A DNA stretch of 64,000 nucleotides from NCBI RefSeq assembly GCF_018138715.1, contig NZ_JAGSHX010000001.1, forward strand, positions 124,001 through 188,000. The letters are read 5' to 3'. This DNA comes from Streptomyces asiaticus. GTDB lineage: Bacteria; Actinomycetota; Actinomycetes; Streptomycetales; Streptomycetaceae. The translations under genes and the position numbers were made by a program. How positions within the stretch are numbered: position 1 is the stretch's first letter; every line of letters starts with the position of its first letter. The notes below the pieces were generated by a model. The model was not told where the DNA came from. It saw nothing but the letters and a program-made list of their open reading frames with translations, and did not search any database. This document shows positions 1-7,786 of this stretch, piece after piece.

Positions 1-2
1 GG

Positions 3-341
3 CACGCGCTGGTGCTGTCCAACGACGGGCTGGTGACGGGGGCGAGTTCCACGCTGGTGCGCCAGGACGCCGAACACCTGGCCGCGGTGGCGTCCGGGCT
101 GCACAGCCTCGCCAAGGGGTCCGGGCATCACTTCCGGACGGGCCGGGTGCGGCAGACGATGGTCGAGTTCGACGAGGGCGTCCTCTTCGTCACGGCGGCG
201 GGAGACGGCAGCTGTCTGTGCGTGCTCACCGGGCCGGACGCGGATGTGGGGCAGGTCGCCTACGAGATGGCGCTGCTGGTCAACCGGGTGGGGGAGCACC
301 TGGGAGTCGAGGCCAGGCAGGAGAGCGGCGCGCCCAGCTGA
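3..341 (+). CDS. Roadblock/LC7 domain protein (5' end outside window)
   Basis: This is the C-terminal part of a roadblock/LC7 protein, a family that in Streptomyces acts with small MglA-like GTPases and sensor kinases in 'conservon' operons. The frame is open to the window edge and reads HALVLSNDGLVTG, the typical first strand of the roadblock fold ('A.v.S.DGl...'). An internal GTG at 12 is therefore unlikely to be the true start. The visible 112 residues contain the helix DAEHLAAVASGLHSLA and the strands of the fold, and the gene stops with TGA at 339-341. No GTPase or DUF742 partner follows it here, so the rest of any conservon would lie upstream. The family call is firm from the fold pattern, but the partner is unknown. 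Confidence 0.8.
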   Translation, partial: HALVLSNDGLVTGASSTLVRQDAEHLAAVASGLHSLAKGSGHHFRTGRVRQTMVEFDEGVLFVTAAGDGSCLCVLTGPDADVGQVAYEMALLVNRVGEHLGVEARQESGAPS

Positions 342-354
342 TGCCGCGCGGAAG

Positions 355-363
355 TTATCCACA
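355..363 (+). promoter_or_regulatory. Perfect DnaA-box-like 9-mer
   Basis: TTATCCACA lies in the 98-bp gap between the roadblock gene and the DUF6397-like gene. It matches the Escherichia coli DnaA-box consensus exactly; the Streptomyces consensus prefers TTGTCCACA. It is a single box with no cluster around it, so it is not an origin. It could be a DnaA-responsive regulatory site or a chance match. Confidence 0.35.
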
Positions 364-439
364 GGCCTGACCGGGCATCTTGCTTCGCGGCTATCGTCGT
401 CACTGTCAGTGATTGAGGCAGTGCGGGGGAGGATGTCGC

Positions 440-1597
440 ATGGCAGTGCGGGTGGAGCAGGAGTCGCGGGAGAGCCAGGGGCCGTGGAGCCCGGAGTGGC
501 TCGGCGAGCCGAGCGTACCGGGACGGGCGAGCGGGCCGGGAGACCCTGGCGGGCCTGCGGGGCCTGGCGGATCGGGCGAGAGCGTCGGGTTCGGCGCGGC
601 GGCCCGGGCGCTGGGGCTCAACACGCGGGAGTTCGAGCTGGCCGTTCAGCTGGGGGAAGTGCGCACCGTCACCACCGGTCTGGGCCGGCGGGTGGCGTGC
701 GAGGAGTTGAGGCGGGTGACCGCCGCCGAGGGCTTCCCGGAAGCGCTCATCGCCCGTCTCCGCGTGGTCGGCACCGCGGAGAGCGCGGAGCTGCTCGGCA
801 TTACCCAGGGGCGGCTGACCCGCCTCGCGCGCGGGGGTTTCTTCGCCCCGGTCCGGTTCTATGTCAATCGCTATCGGGCTGTCGTATGGCTCTATCTGGC
901 GTCGGATCTGACCGAGTTCGCCGTCAGGCAGCCGGAGTTGCTGAGCGGCCGCACCCCGCCGGGGCTGAGCGCCGCATTGGCCGCGGGGGAGGACTGGCGG
1001 GCCGCCAAATGGCGCAGCCGCAGAATCGGCCAGCTGCTCGCCCAGACCGAGGACCCCTGGGAGCGGGCCGCGGTGCTGGCCTCGGTGCTGGGCTCCGTCG
1101 AGCTGGCCTCGGCCGTGGCCGATCCGTATGAGCGGGCCCATCTGCGGGAGCTCCGCCCCGCACTCGTCCGGATGCGCCCCGACGCGGGCGCGGTCCGGGA
1201 TGTCATCGACAAGGTGGTCACGGCGGACGACCCACGGGAGATCCGGCGCTATCGGGCCGCCCTCGCCTCGTCATTGGACGATGCCCGCCTGGCCCGGTCC
1301 GCGCCACGCCCGGACGCCGGGCCGGAGCCGGCGCTCGGAGACCGCACCCCGGTTCCGGGCCGCCCGCGGAGCCTGTGGCAGAAGCTGATCGGCACGATGA
1401 GACACGGTGCGGCACAGCCCTGTGGGGCACACCACGGCGCGGCACACCACGGCGCGGCACACCACGGCGGGGCACACCACGGTGGGGCACACCACGGTGG
1501 GGCTCAGCCGTCGTCCGCGGCGCCTTCGGCGGGCCGCAGCGGGCGGAACAACCCCTCTTGCACCACGGACACCAGGAGCCGACCCGCACGGTCGTAG
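440..1597 (+). CDS. DUF6397-like protein with His-rich repeat tail
   Basis: This is a Streptomyces-type conserved protein of unknown function, 385 aa from the chosen start. The ATG at 440 is preferred because GGGGAGGA lies about 7 nt upstream; an in-frame ATG at 413 has no such site. After a Gly/Pro/Ser-rich N-terminus, the middle has two helix-turn-helix-like stretches (AARALGLNTREFELAVQLGE and AELLGITQGRLTRLARGG), followed by a helical region with WRAAKWRSRRIGQLL. This suggests a nucleic-acid-binding or scaffold role (inference). The C-terminus carries five AHHG(G/A) repeats encoded by a 15-bp tandem repeat. The last 94 bp overlap the 3' end of the convergent thioesterase gene, so the tail is coding on both strands. 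The family label is from memory of similar Streptomyces proteins and is moderately sure. Confidence 0.7.
   Translation: MAVRVEQESRESQGPWSPEWLGEPSVPGRASGPGDPGGPAGPGGSGESVGFGAAARALGLNTREFELAVQLGEVRTVTTGLGRRVACEELRRVTAAEGFPEALIARLRVVGTAESAELLGITQGRLTRLARGGFFAPVRFYVNRYRAVVWLYLASDLTEFAVRQPELLSGRTPPGLSAALAAGEDWRAAKWRSRRIGQLLAQTEDPWERAAVLASVLGSVELASAVADPYERAHLRELRPALVRMRPDAGAVRDVIDKVVTADDPREIRRYRAALASSLDDARLARSAPRPDAGPEPALGDRTPVPGRPRSLWQKLIGTMRHGAAQPCGAHHGAAHHGAAHHGGAHHGGAHHGGAQPSSAAPSAGRSGRNNPSCTTDTRSRPARS
1427..1501 (+). repeat. 15-bp tandem repeat, five copies
   Basis: Five contiguous copies of GCACACCACGGYGSG run in frame inside the DUF6397-like gene and encode A-H-H-G-(G/A) units. The last two copies are identical and the others differ at one or two bases. 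The array ends 2 bp before the thioesterase stop codon on the other strand. Unit number is likely to vary between strains, as tandem repeats of this kind slip easily. Confidence 0.9.
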
Positions 1598-2394
1598 ATC
1601 CGGCCGCGCGCCAGTCCCCGGCCGCCCGTGGCCACGGGCGACTCCTGCTCGTAGAGAAACCACTCATCGGTGCGGAACGGCCGGTGGAACCACATGGCGT
1701 GATCCAGCGAGGCCATGTCGAAGCCCCGTGGGCCCCAGAGCGGCTCGACCGGCACCCGCACCGCGTCCAGCAGCATCATGTCGCTCGCATAGGTGAGCGC
1801 ACAGGTGTGCACCAGCGGGTCGTCCCCGAGCGCCCCCACCGCGCGCATCCATACGGCGCTGCGCGGTTCCACGCCCTTGAGCTCCTCGTCCGTCCAGCGC
1901 AGCCGCTCCACATAGCGGATGTCGAAGGGCTGCCGGCGCTCCATACGGGCGAACGCCTCGGGGAGCGTGCCCAGATGGGCGCGGACCTCGTCGGCGAGGG
2001 TCGGCAGACCCTCCGGCCCGGGCACATCCGGCATCGGCAGTTGCTGCTCGATACCCGGCTCAGGAGAATGAAAGGAGGCCGTCAGATTGAAGATCGTGCG
2101 ACCCTGCTGGATGGCGACGACCCGGCGGGTGGTGAAGGAGCGCCCGTCCCGGATCCGCTCCACCTGGTACACGATGGGCACGCCCGGCCGACCCGGCCGC
2201 AGGAAGTACGCGTGCAGCGAGTGCACCGGACGCTGCCCGTCGGTGGTCCGCCCGGCGGCCACCAGCGCCTGGCCCGCCACCTGCCCGCCGAACACCCGCT
2301 GTAGCGACTCATCGGGGCTGCGGCCACGGAAGATGTCCAGCTCGATCCGTTCCAGATCGAGCAGATCGACCAGGCGCTCGGCGGGATTGGTCAT
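1504..2394 (-). CDS. tesB: Acyl-CoA thioesterase II (TesB-like)
   Basis: This cytosolic double-hotdog thioesterase hydrolyses acyl-CoA to free fatty acid and CoA. The 296-aa length fits the TesB family. The N-terminal hotdog is marked by 'FRGRSPDESLQRVFGGQVAGQAL' (broken here at SPDES/LQRVF for brevity) and HSLHAYFLRPG. The C-terminal hotdog is marked by ALTYASDMMLLDAV and the D-H-A-M-W-F-H-R-P-F active-site region typical of TesB, followed by GRGLARGRIYDRAGRLL and a VVQEGL end. The ATG at 2394 has AAGGAG upstream. The 3' end overlaps the convergent DUF6397-like gene. The helicase gene lies 61 bp upstream on the same strand, so the two may be cotranscribed. Confidence 0.93.
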   Translation of the reverse strand: MTNPAERLVDLLDLERIELDIFRGRSPDESLQRVFGGQVAGQALVAAGRTTDGQRPVHSLHAYFLRPGRPGVPIVYQVERIRDGRSFTTRRVVAIQQGRTIFNLTASFHSPEPGIEQQLPMPDVPGPEGLPTLADEVRAHLGTLPEAFARMERRQPFDIRYVERLRWTDEELKGVEPRSAVWMRAVGALGDDPLVHTCALTYASDMMLLDAVRVPVEPLWGPRGFDMASLDHAMWFHRPFRTDEWFLYEQESPVATGGRGLARGRIYDRAGRLLVSVVQEGLFRPLRPAEGAADDG

Positions 2395-2455
2395 CGCTGG
2401 TGCTCCTTCACTGAGGGGGCCGGGCCGCTCCCCGGCGTGGATCGCGTCCAGGAGG

Positions 2456-4984
2456 CTACAGTTGGCCCACGTCGGTGACCCGGACCACCGCCCGGCCCTC
2501 CTCGTCGGAGGCGGCGAGATCGACCTCCGCCGAGATGCCCCAGTCGTGGTCGCCGTTCGGGTCGTCGAAGGTCTGCCGCACCCGCCACAGACCGTGCTCG
2601 GGGTCCTCCTCGATCCGCAGCAGCTTCGGCCCGCGGGCCTGCGCTCCGGTGCCGAGCTCCTCGTACTCCTCCCAGTACCCGTCCATCGCCTCGGCCCAGG
2701 CGTCCTCGTCCCAGCCGGAGTCGGCGTCCATTTCCCCGAGCTCGGCGACTTTGTCCAGCGCGGCCAGCTCCACCCGGCGGAACATGGCGTTGCGCACCAG
2801 CACGCGGAAGGCGCGGGCGTTGGCGGTGACCGGCCTGACCTGGTCGGCGCGCTCCTGCGCCTCCTCCGCCGACTCCTCCTCCGGGTTGGCCAGCTGCTCC
2901 CACTCGTCCAGGAGGCTGGAGTCGACCTGCCGCACCATCTCGCCGAGCCAGGCGATGATGTCCTGGAAGTCATCGGACTTCAGATCGTCCGGCACGGTGT
3001 GGTCCAGGGCCTTGAAGGCACTGGCCAGGTAGCGCAGCACAATGCCCTCGGTCCGCGCCAGGTCGTAGAACGAGGTGAACTCGGTGAAGGTCATCGCCCG
3101 CTCGTACATGTCGCGGATCACCGACTTGGGCGAGAGCGGATGGTCGCCGACCCATGGATGGCTCTTGCGGTAGAGCCCGTACGCGTGGAAGAGCAATTCC
3201 TCCAGCGGCTTGGGGTAGGAGATGTCCTGGAGCCGCTCCATGCGCTCCTCGTACTCGACGCCGTCCGCCTTCATCGCGGCCACCGCCTCGCCGCGCGCCT
3301 TGTTCTGCTGCGCCGCCAGGATCTGCCGGGGGTCGTCCAGCGTCGACTCCACGACCGAGACCATGTCCAGGGCGTAGGAGGGCGATTCGGGGTCCAGCAA
3401 CTCGAAGGCGGCCAGCGCGAAGGTGGACAGCGGCTGATTGAGCGCGAAGTCCTGCTGGAGATCCACCGTCAGCCGGACGATCGGGGCGCTCCCGTCCTCG
3501 CCGTCGGCGTCCCCGGGCTTCACCTGCTCGACCACCCCGCCGTCCAGCAGCGAGCGGTAGATCGCGATCGCCCGGCGGATGTGCCGCAGCTGGTTCTTGC
3601 GCGGCTCGTGGTTGTCCTCCAGCAGGCGGCGCATTCCCTCGAAGGCGTTGCCTGGACGGGCGATGACCGACAGCAGCATCGCATGGGTGACCCGGAACCG
3701 GGAGGTGAGCGGCTCGGGGTCGGAGGCGATGAGCTTCTCGAAGGTGTTCTGGCCCCAGTTGACGAAGCCCTCCGGCGCCTTCTTGCGGACCACCTTGCGG
3801 CGCTTCTTCGGATCGTCCCCGGCCTTCGCGAGCGCCTTCTCGTTCTCGACGACGTGCTCGGGAGCCTGGGCCACCACAAAGCCCGCGGTGTCGAAGCCGG
3901 CCCGTCCGGCCCGGCCCGCGATCTGGTGGAACTCCCGGGCCCGCAGCGTCCGCACCCGCTGACCGTCGTACTTTGTCAGCGCGGTGAACAGGACGGTGCG
4001 GATGGGCACATTGACGCCCACGCCCAGGGTGTCCGTACCGCAGATGACCTTGAGCAGCCCGGCCTGCGCCAGCTTCTCCACCAGCCGCCGGTACTTGGGC
4101 AGCATGCCCGCATGGTGCACGCCGATCCCGTGCCGGACGTAACGGGACAGGTTGCGGCCGAACTTGGTGGTGAACCGGAAATTGCCGATCAGCGAGGCGA
4201 TCTCGTCCTTCTCGGCACGCGAGCACATATTGATGCTCATCAGCGCCTGGGCCCGCTCGACGGCCGCCGCCTGGGTGAAGTGCACGATGTAGACGGGCGC
4301 CTGCTGGGTCTCCAGCAGTTCGGTCAGCGTCTCGGTCAGCGGCGTCGTCCGGTACTCGTAGCTCAGCGGCACCGGCCGGGTCGCGGACCGCACGACCGCG
4401 GTGGGCCGCCCGGTGCGCCGGGTCAGATCCTCCTGGAACCGGCTCACATCACCGAGCGTCGCCGACATCAGGATGAACTGCGCCCTCGGCAGCTCCAGCA
4501 GCGGGATCTGCCACGCCCAGCCCCGGTCCGGCTCCGCATAGAAGTGGAACTCGTCCATCACCACCTGGCCGATATCGGCGTCCTTGCCGTCCCGCAGGGC
4601 GATGGACGCCAGCACCTCGGCCGTACAGCAGATGACCGGCGCGTCCGCGTTGACCGACGCGTCGCCGGTGAGCATCCCGACGTTCTCGGTGCCGAAGAGC
4701 TTGCACAGCTCGAAGAACTTCTCCGAGACCAGGGCCTTGATCGGTGCGGTGTAGAAGGTGACCTCGTCCCGGGCGAGGGCGGCGAAGTGGGCGCCCGCCG
4801 CCACCAGGCTCTTGCCCGAGCCAGTGGGGGTCGAGAGGATCACATTCGCCCCGGACACCACCTCGATCAGCGCTTCCTCCTGGGCGGGGTACAGCGAGAT
4901 GCCCCGCTCCTCGACCCAGGTGGAGAACGCCTCGAAAAGTGCGTCGGGGTCGGCGTCGCTCGGCAGCTGATCGATAAGAGTCAC
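2456..4984 (-). CDS. DEAD/DEAH-box RNA helicase, Ski2-like with DUF3516 C-terminus
   Basis: This 842-aa superfamily 2 helicase probably unwinds RNA using ATP. Visible motifs are the Q-motif-like LYPAQEEAL (about 31-39), Walker A TPTGSGKS (52-59), TAPIKALVSEKF (motif Ia), DEFH (144-147, motif II), MSATLGD (motif III), HHAGMLPKYRRLVEKL, GTDTLGVGVNVPIRTVLFT (motif V region) and HQIAGRAGRAGFDT (motif VI). The C-terminal half is the long helical region found in actinobacterial DUF3516 proteins, ending in a beta-rich tail. The start is GTG at 4984, directly followed by the conserved MTLIDQLPS; the upstream Shine-Dalgarno sequence is weak. The length is normal for the family. The RNA substrate is not known from sequence. 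Confidence 0.93.
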   Translation of the reverse strand: MTLIDQLPSDADPDALFEAFSTWVEERGISLYPAQEEALIEVVSGANVILSTPTGSGKSLVAAGAHFAALARDEVTFYTAPIKALVSEKFFELCKLFGTENVGMLTGDASVNADAPVICCTAEVLASIALRDGKDADIGQVVMDEFHFYAEPDRGWAWQIPLLELPRAQFILMSATLGDVSRFQEDLTRRTGRPTAVVRSATRPVPLSYEYRTTPLTETLTELLETQQAPVYIVHFTQAAAVERAQALMSINMCSRAEKDEIASLIGNFRFTTKFGRNLSRYVRHGIGVHHAGMLPKYRRLVEKLAQAGLLKVICGTDTLGVGVNVPIRTVLFTALTKYDGQRVRTLRAREFHQIAGRAGRAGFDTAGFVVAQAPEHVVENEKALAKAGDDPKKRRKVVRKKAPEGFVNWGQNTFEKLIASDPEPLTSRFRVTHAMLLSVIARPGNAFEGMRRLLEDNHEPRKNQLRHIRRAIAIYRSLLDGGVVEQVKPGDADGEDGSAPIVRLTVDLQQDFALNQPLSTFALAAFELLDPESPSYALDMVSVVESTLDDPRQILAAQQNKARGEAVAAMKADGVEYEERMERLQDISYPKPLEELLFHAYGLYRKSHPWVGDHPLSPKSVIRDMYERAMTFTEFTSFYDLARTEGIVLRYLASAFKALDHTVPDDLKSDDFQDIIAWLGEMVRQVDSSLLDEWEQLANPEEESAEEAQERADQVRPVTANARAFRVLVRNAMFRRVELAALDKVAELGEMDADSGWDEDAWAEAMDGYWEEYEELGTGAQARGPKLLRIEEDPEHGLWRVRQTFDDPNGDHDWGISAEVDLAASDEEGRAVVRVTDVGQL

Positions 4985-5120
4985 GCACCTATACTGCCTG
5001 GTTTCCCCGTCGGGGCGGGAACCGGCTGTACGTGCGAAGATCGTCCGCCGCTAGGCTGTGCCGGGCCGAAGCAGTCAACTCCCGCTCGGAAGCGGGAAAG
5101 AACAGGGGCGGGGTACGACC

Positions 5121-5912
5121 ATGATGGGACCGGCGCATTCGCTGTCCGGGGCGGCGGCCTGGCTGGGGGTGGGGGCGGCGGCCGCGGCGGCCGGCCACGC
5201 GATGCCCTGGCCGGTGCTGGTCGCCGGCGCGCTGATCTGCGCGGGAGCGGCGCTCGCCCCCGACCTCGACCACAAGGCGGCGACCATATCGCGCGCCTTC
5301 GGGCCCATCTCGAGGGCTCTGTGCGAGGTGATCGACAAGATCTCGTACTCCGTCTACAAGTCGACCAGAAAGGCGGGCGACCCGCGCCGCTCCGGCGGCC
5401 ACCGCACCCTGACCCACACCTGGGTATGGGCGGTGCTGATCGGCGCCGGAGCCTCGGCGCTCGCGATGATCGGCGGTCGCTGGGCGGTGCTGGGCATCCT
5501 CTTCGTACACATGGTGCTGGCCGTCGAGGGTCTGCTGTGGCGGGCGGCGCGGGTCTCCAGCGATGTCCTGGTGTGGCTGCTCGGGGCGGCCAGTGCCTGG
5601 ATCCTCGCCGATGTGCTGCACAAGCCCGGCAATGGCTCGGACTGGCTGTTCAGCGCACCTGGCCAGGAGTACCTCTGGCTGGGCCTGCCGATCGTGCTCG
5701 GCGCCCTGGTCCACGACATCGGGGACGCGCTCACCGTCTCCGGCTGCCCGATCCTGTGGCCCATCCCGATCGGCCGCAAGCGCTGGTACCCGATCGGTCC
5801 GCCGAAGGGGATGCGGTTCCGGGCCGGCAGCTGGGTCGAGCTGAAGGTGCTGATGCCGGTCTTCATGTTGCTCGGTGGCATGGGCGGGCTGGCCGCCCTC
5901 GGCGTGATCTGA
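5121..5912 (+). CDS. Membrane-bound metal-dependent hydrolase (YdjM/DUF457-like)
   Basis: This is a 263-aa polytopic membrane protein of the LexA-binding, YdjM-like metal-dependent hydrolase family. The characteristic metal-ligand motifs are present: an N-terminal HSLSG, D-L-D-H after the second hydrophobic helix, and HRTLTHT near residue 95. At least five hydrophobic helices follow the Ala-rich first one. The ATG at 5121 is adjacent to a second ATG at 5124; either could be used, with purine-rich GGGGCGGGG upstream. It is divergent from the helicase (136 bp apart) and convergent with the ABC pair, from which it is separated by hairpins. Substrate and role in the cell are unknown. Confidence 0.85.
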   Translation: MMGPAHSLSGAAAWLGVGAAAAAAGHAMPWPVLVAGALICAGAALAPDLDHKAATISRAFGPISRALCEVIDKISYSVYKSTRKAGDPRRSGGHRTLTHTWVWAVLIGAGASALAMIGGRWAVLGILFVHMVLAVEGLLWRAARVSSDVLVWLLGAASAWILADVLHKPGNGSDWLFSAPGQEYLWLGLPIVLGALVHDIGDALTVSGCPILWPIPIGRKRWYPIGPPKGMRFRAGSWVELKVLMPVFMLLGGMGGLAALGVI

Positions 5913-5999
5913 ACCCCGGCCGGGGCCGGAGCGGTCCCGGACCGGGCCGGGGTGATTCCGGAGTGCCTCGGGGTGGCCACGCCGGGGCGCGGCCACCCC
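5913..5999. terminator. Two GC-rich hairpins between convergent genes
   Basis: The gap between convergent genes holds two inverted repeats. The first pairs ACCCCGGCC (5913-5921) with GGCCGGGGT (5945-5953). The second pairs GGGGTGGCC (5970-5978) with GGCCACCCC (5991-5999). There is no U-tract, as is usual in Streptomyces. They probably act as a bidirectional terminator for the hydrolase and the ABC operon. Confidence 0.65.
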
Positions 6000-6004
6000 T
6001 CCTG

Positions 6005-7786
6005 TCACTGGTGCCAGGAGCGCCACAGCGCGGCGTACGCCCTGTCCGCCGCGACGAGTTCGTCATGGCTGCCCAGCTCGGTGATCCGGCCGCTCTCCAC
6101 CACGGCGATCACATCCGCGTCATGCGCCGTGTGCAGCCGGTGGGCGATCGCCACCACGGTCCTGCCCTCCAGCACCCGGCCCAGCGACCGCTCCAGATGG
6201 CGCGCCGCCCTCGGGTCCAGCAGCGAGGTGGCCTCGTCCAGCACCAGCGTATGCGGATCGGCAAGCACCAGCCGGGCCAGCGCGATCTGCTGCGCCTGCG
6301 CGGGGGTGAGCGCGAGACCGCCCGAGCCGACCTCGGTGTCCAGGCCCTCGTCCAGCGCGCGGGCCCAGCCGTCGGCGTCCACCGCGCCCAGCGCCGCCCA
6401 CAGCTCGGCGTCCTCGGCGTGGGCACGCGCCAGCAGCAGATTGTCCCGCAGCGAGCCCACGAAGACATGGTGCTCCTGGTTGACCAGGGCCACATGCTCC
6501 CGGACCCGCTCGGCCGGCATCCGCGCCAGCTCCGCACCGCCCAGGGTCACCCGGCCGGTGCGGGGGGAGTAGATCCCGGCGAGCAGCCGCCCCAGGGTGG
6601 ACTTCCCCGCCCCGGACGGGCCCACCAACGCCAGCCGCGTCCCCGGGGCCACCTTCATGGACACCTCGTGCAGCACATCGCTGCCCTCGTGGTAGCCGAA
6701 CCGCACCTCGTCCGCCCGCACCTCACGGCCACCGGGGACCACCCCCTCGTCGGCCGGGCCCTCCTCGATCTCCCGCACCCCCACCAGCCGGGCCAGCGAC
6801 ACCTGCGCGACCTGAAGCTCGTCGTACCAGCGCAGGATCAGCCCGATCGGCTCGACCAGCATCTGCGACAGCAGCGCGCCGGTGGTCAGTTCGCCGATCG
6901 ACATCCAGCCCCGCATCACACACAGGCCGCCGATCATCAGCACCGAACCGGTGATCAGCGTGTAGCTCACATTGATCACCGGGAAGAGCACCGAGCGCAG
7001 CCAGAGGGTGTAGCGCTCCCATGCCGTCCACTGCCGGATGCGCAGCTCGGACTGGGCGATCCGCCGGTCGCCCAGCCGGTGGGCCTCGATGGTCCGCCCG
7101 GCGTCCACGCTCTCGGTGAGGGACGCGGACACCGCCGCGTAGCCTGCCGCCTCCGAGCGGTAGGCGCTCGGCGCGCGCCGGAAGTACCACCGGCAGCCGA
7201 TCACCAGCACCGGAAGCGCCACCAGCACCGCGAGGCCCAGTGGGGGAGCGGTCAGGGTCAGCGCGCCGAGCAGCAGTCCGGTCCACAGCACACCGATGGC
7301 GAGCTGCGGCACGGCCTCGCGCATCGCGTTCGCCAGCCGGTCGATATCGGTGGTGATCCGGGACAGCAGATCCCCGGTCCCGGCCCGCTCCAGCACCCCC
7401 GGGGGCAGACCCACCGACCGTACGAGAAAGTCCTCCCGCAGATCCGCCAGCATCTGCTCGCCCAGCACCGCCCCGCGCAGCCGCACCAGCCGGACGAACA
7501 CGGTCTGCACCACCAGCGCCACCGCGAACAGCGCCACGGTGCGCCCGATGTGGAGATCCTTCTCGCCCTGGGAGAGATCCTCGACCACGCCGCCCAGCAG
7601 CTGCGGGCCGACCATGGAGGCGAGCACCGCGGTCGCGTTCACGACCATCAGCACGGTGAACGCGGTCCGGTGCCGCCGCAGCAGCTCACGCACATAGGCC
7701 CGCACGGTGGTGGGTGTGCCGACCGGCAGCGTCGTCGCCGACTCCGGTGCGGCCGGGTCATAGGCGGGCGGTGCCACGCCGATCAT
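6005..7786 (-). CDS. ABC exporter half-transporter A (TMD-NBD), degenerate signature motif
   Basis: This 593-aa half-transporter has six predicted membrane helices in the first ~310 residues and a nucleotide-binding domain after that. The NBD has an intact Walker A (GPSGAGKST, near residue 387), Q-loop region (ALVNQEHHVFVGSLRDN), Walker B with catalytic Glu (LVLDEATS) and H-switch (AHRLHTAHDADVI). The ABC signature, normally LSGGQ, reads LTPAQAQQ. The start codon overlaps the stop of the upstream half-transporter (ATGA at 7783-7786), so the two are translationally coupled and almost certainly form a heterodimer. The partner has the opposite defects, which gives one complete ATP site. The substrate is unknown; lipids, siderophores or peptides are possibilities in such families. 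Confidence 0.92.
   Translation of the reverse strand: MIGVAPPAYDPAAPESATTLPVGTPTTVRAYVRELLRRHRTAFTVLMVVNATAVLASMVGPQLLGGVVEDLSQGEKDLHIGRTVALFAVALVVQTVFVRLVRLRGAVLGEQMLADLREDFLVRSVGLPPGVLERAGTGDLLSRITTDIDRLANAMREAVPQLAIGVLWTGLLLGALTLTAPPLGLAVLVALPVLVIGCRWYFRRAPSAYRSEAAGYAAVSASLTESVDAGRTIEAHRLGDRRIAQSELRIRQWTAWERYTLWLRSVLFPVINVSYTLITGSVLMIGGLCVMRGWMSIGELTTGALLSQMLVEPIGLILRWYDELQVAQVSLARLVGVREIEEGPADEGVVPGGREVRADEVRFGYHEGSDVLHEVSMKVAPGTRLALVGPSGAGKSTLGRLLAGIYSPRTGRVTLGGAELARMPAERVREHVALVNQEHHVFVGSLRDNLLLARAHAEDAELWAALGAVDADGWARALDEGLDTEVGSGGLALTPAQAQQIALARLVLADPHTLVLDEATSLLDPRAARHLERSLGRVLEGRTVVAIAHRLHTAHDADVIAVVESGRITELGSHDELVAADRAYAALWRSWHQ

Noticed and set aside
1427..1501. Possible CRISPR-like array
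   Set aside because: The units are directly adjacent 15-bp repeats without spacers and are in frame within a coding region.
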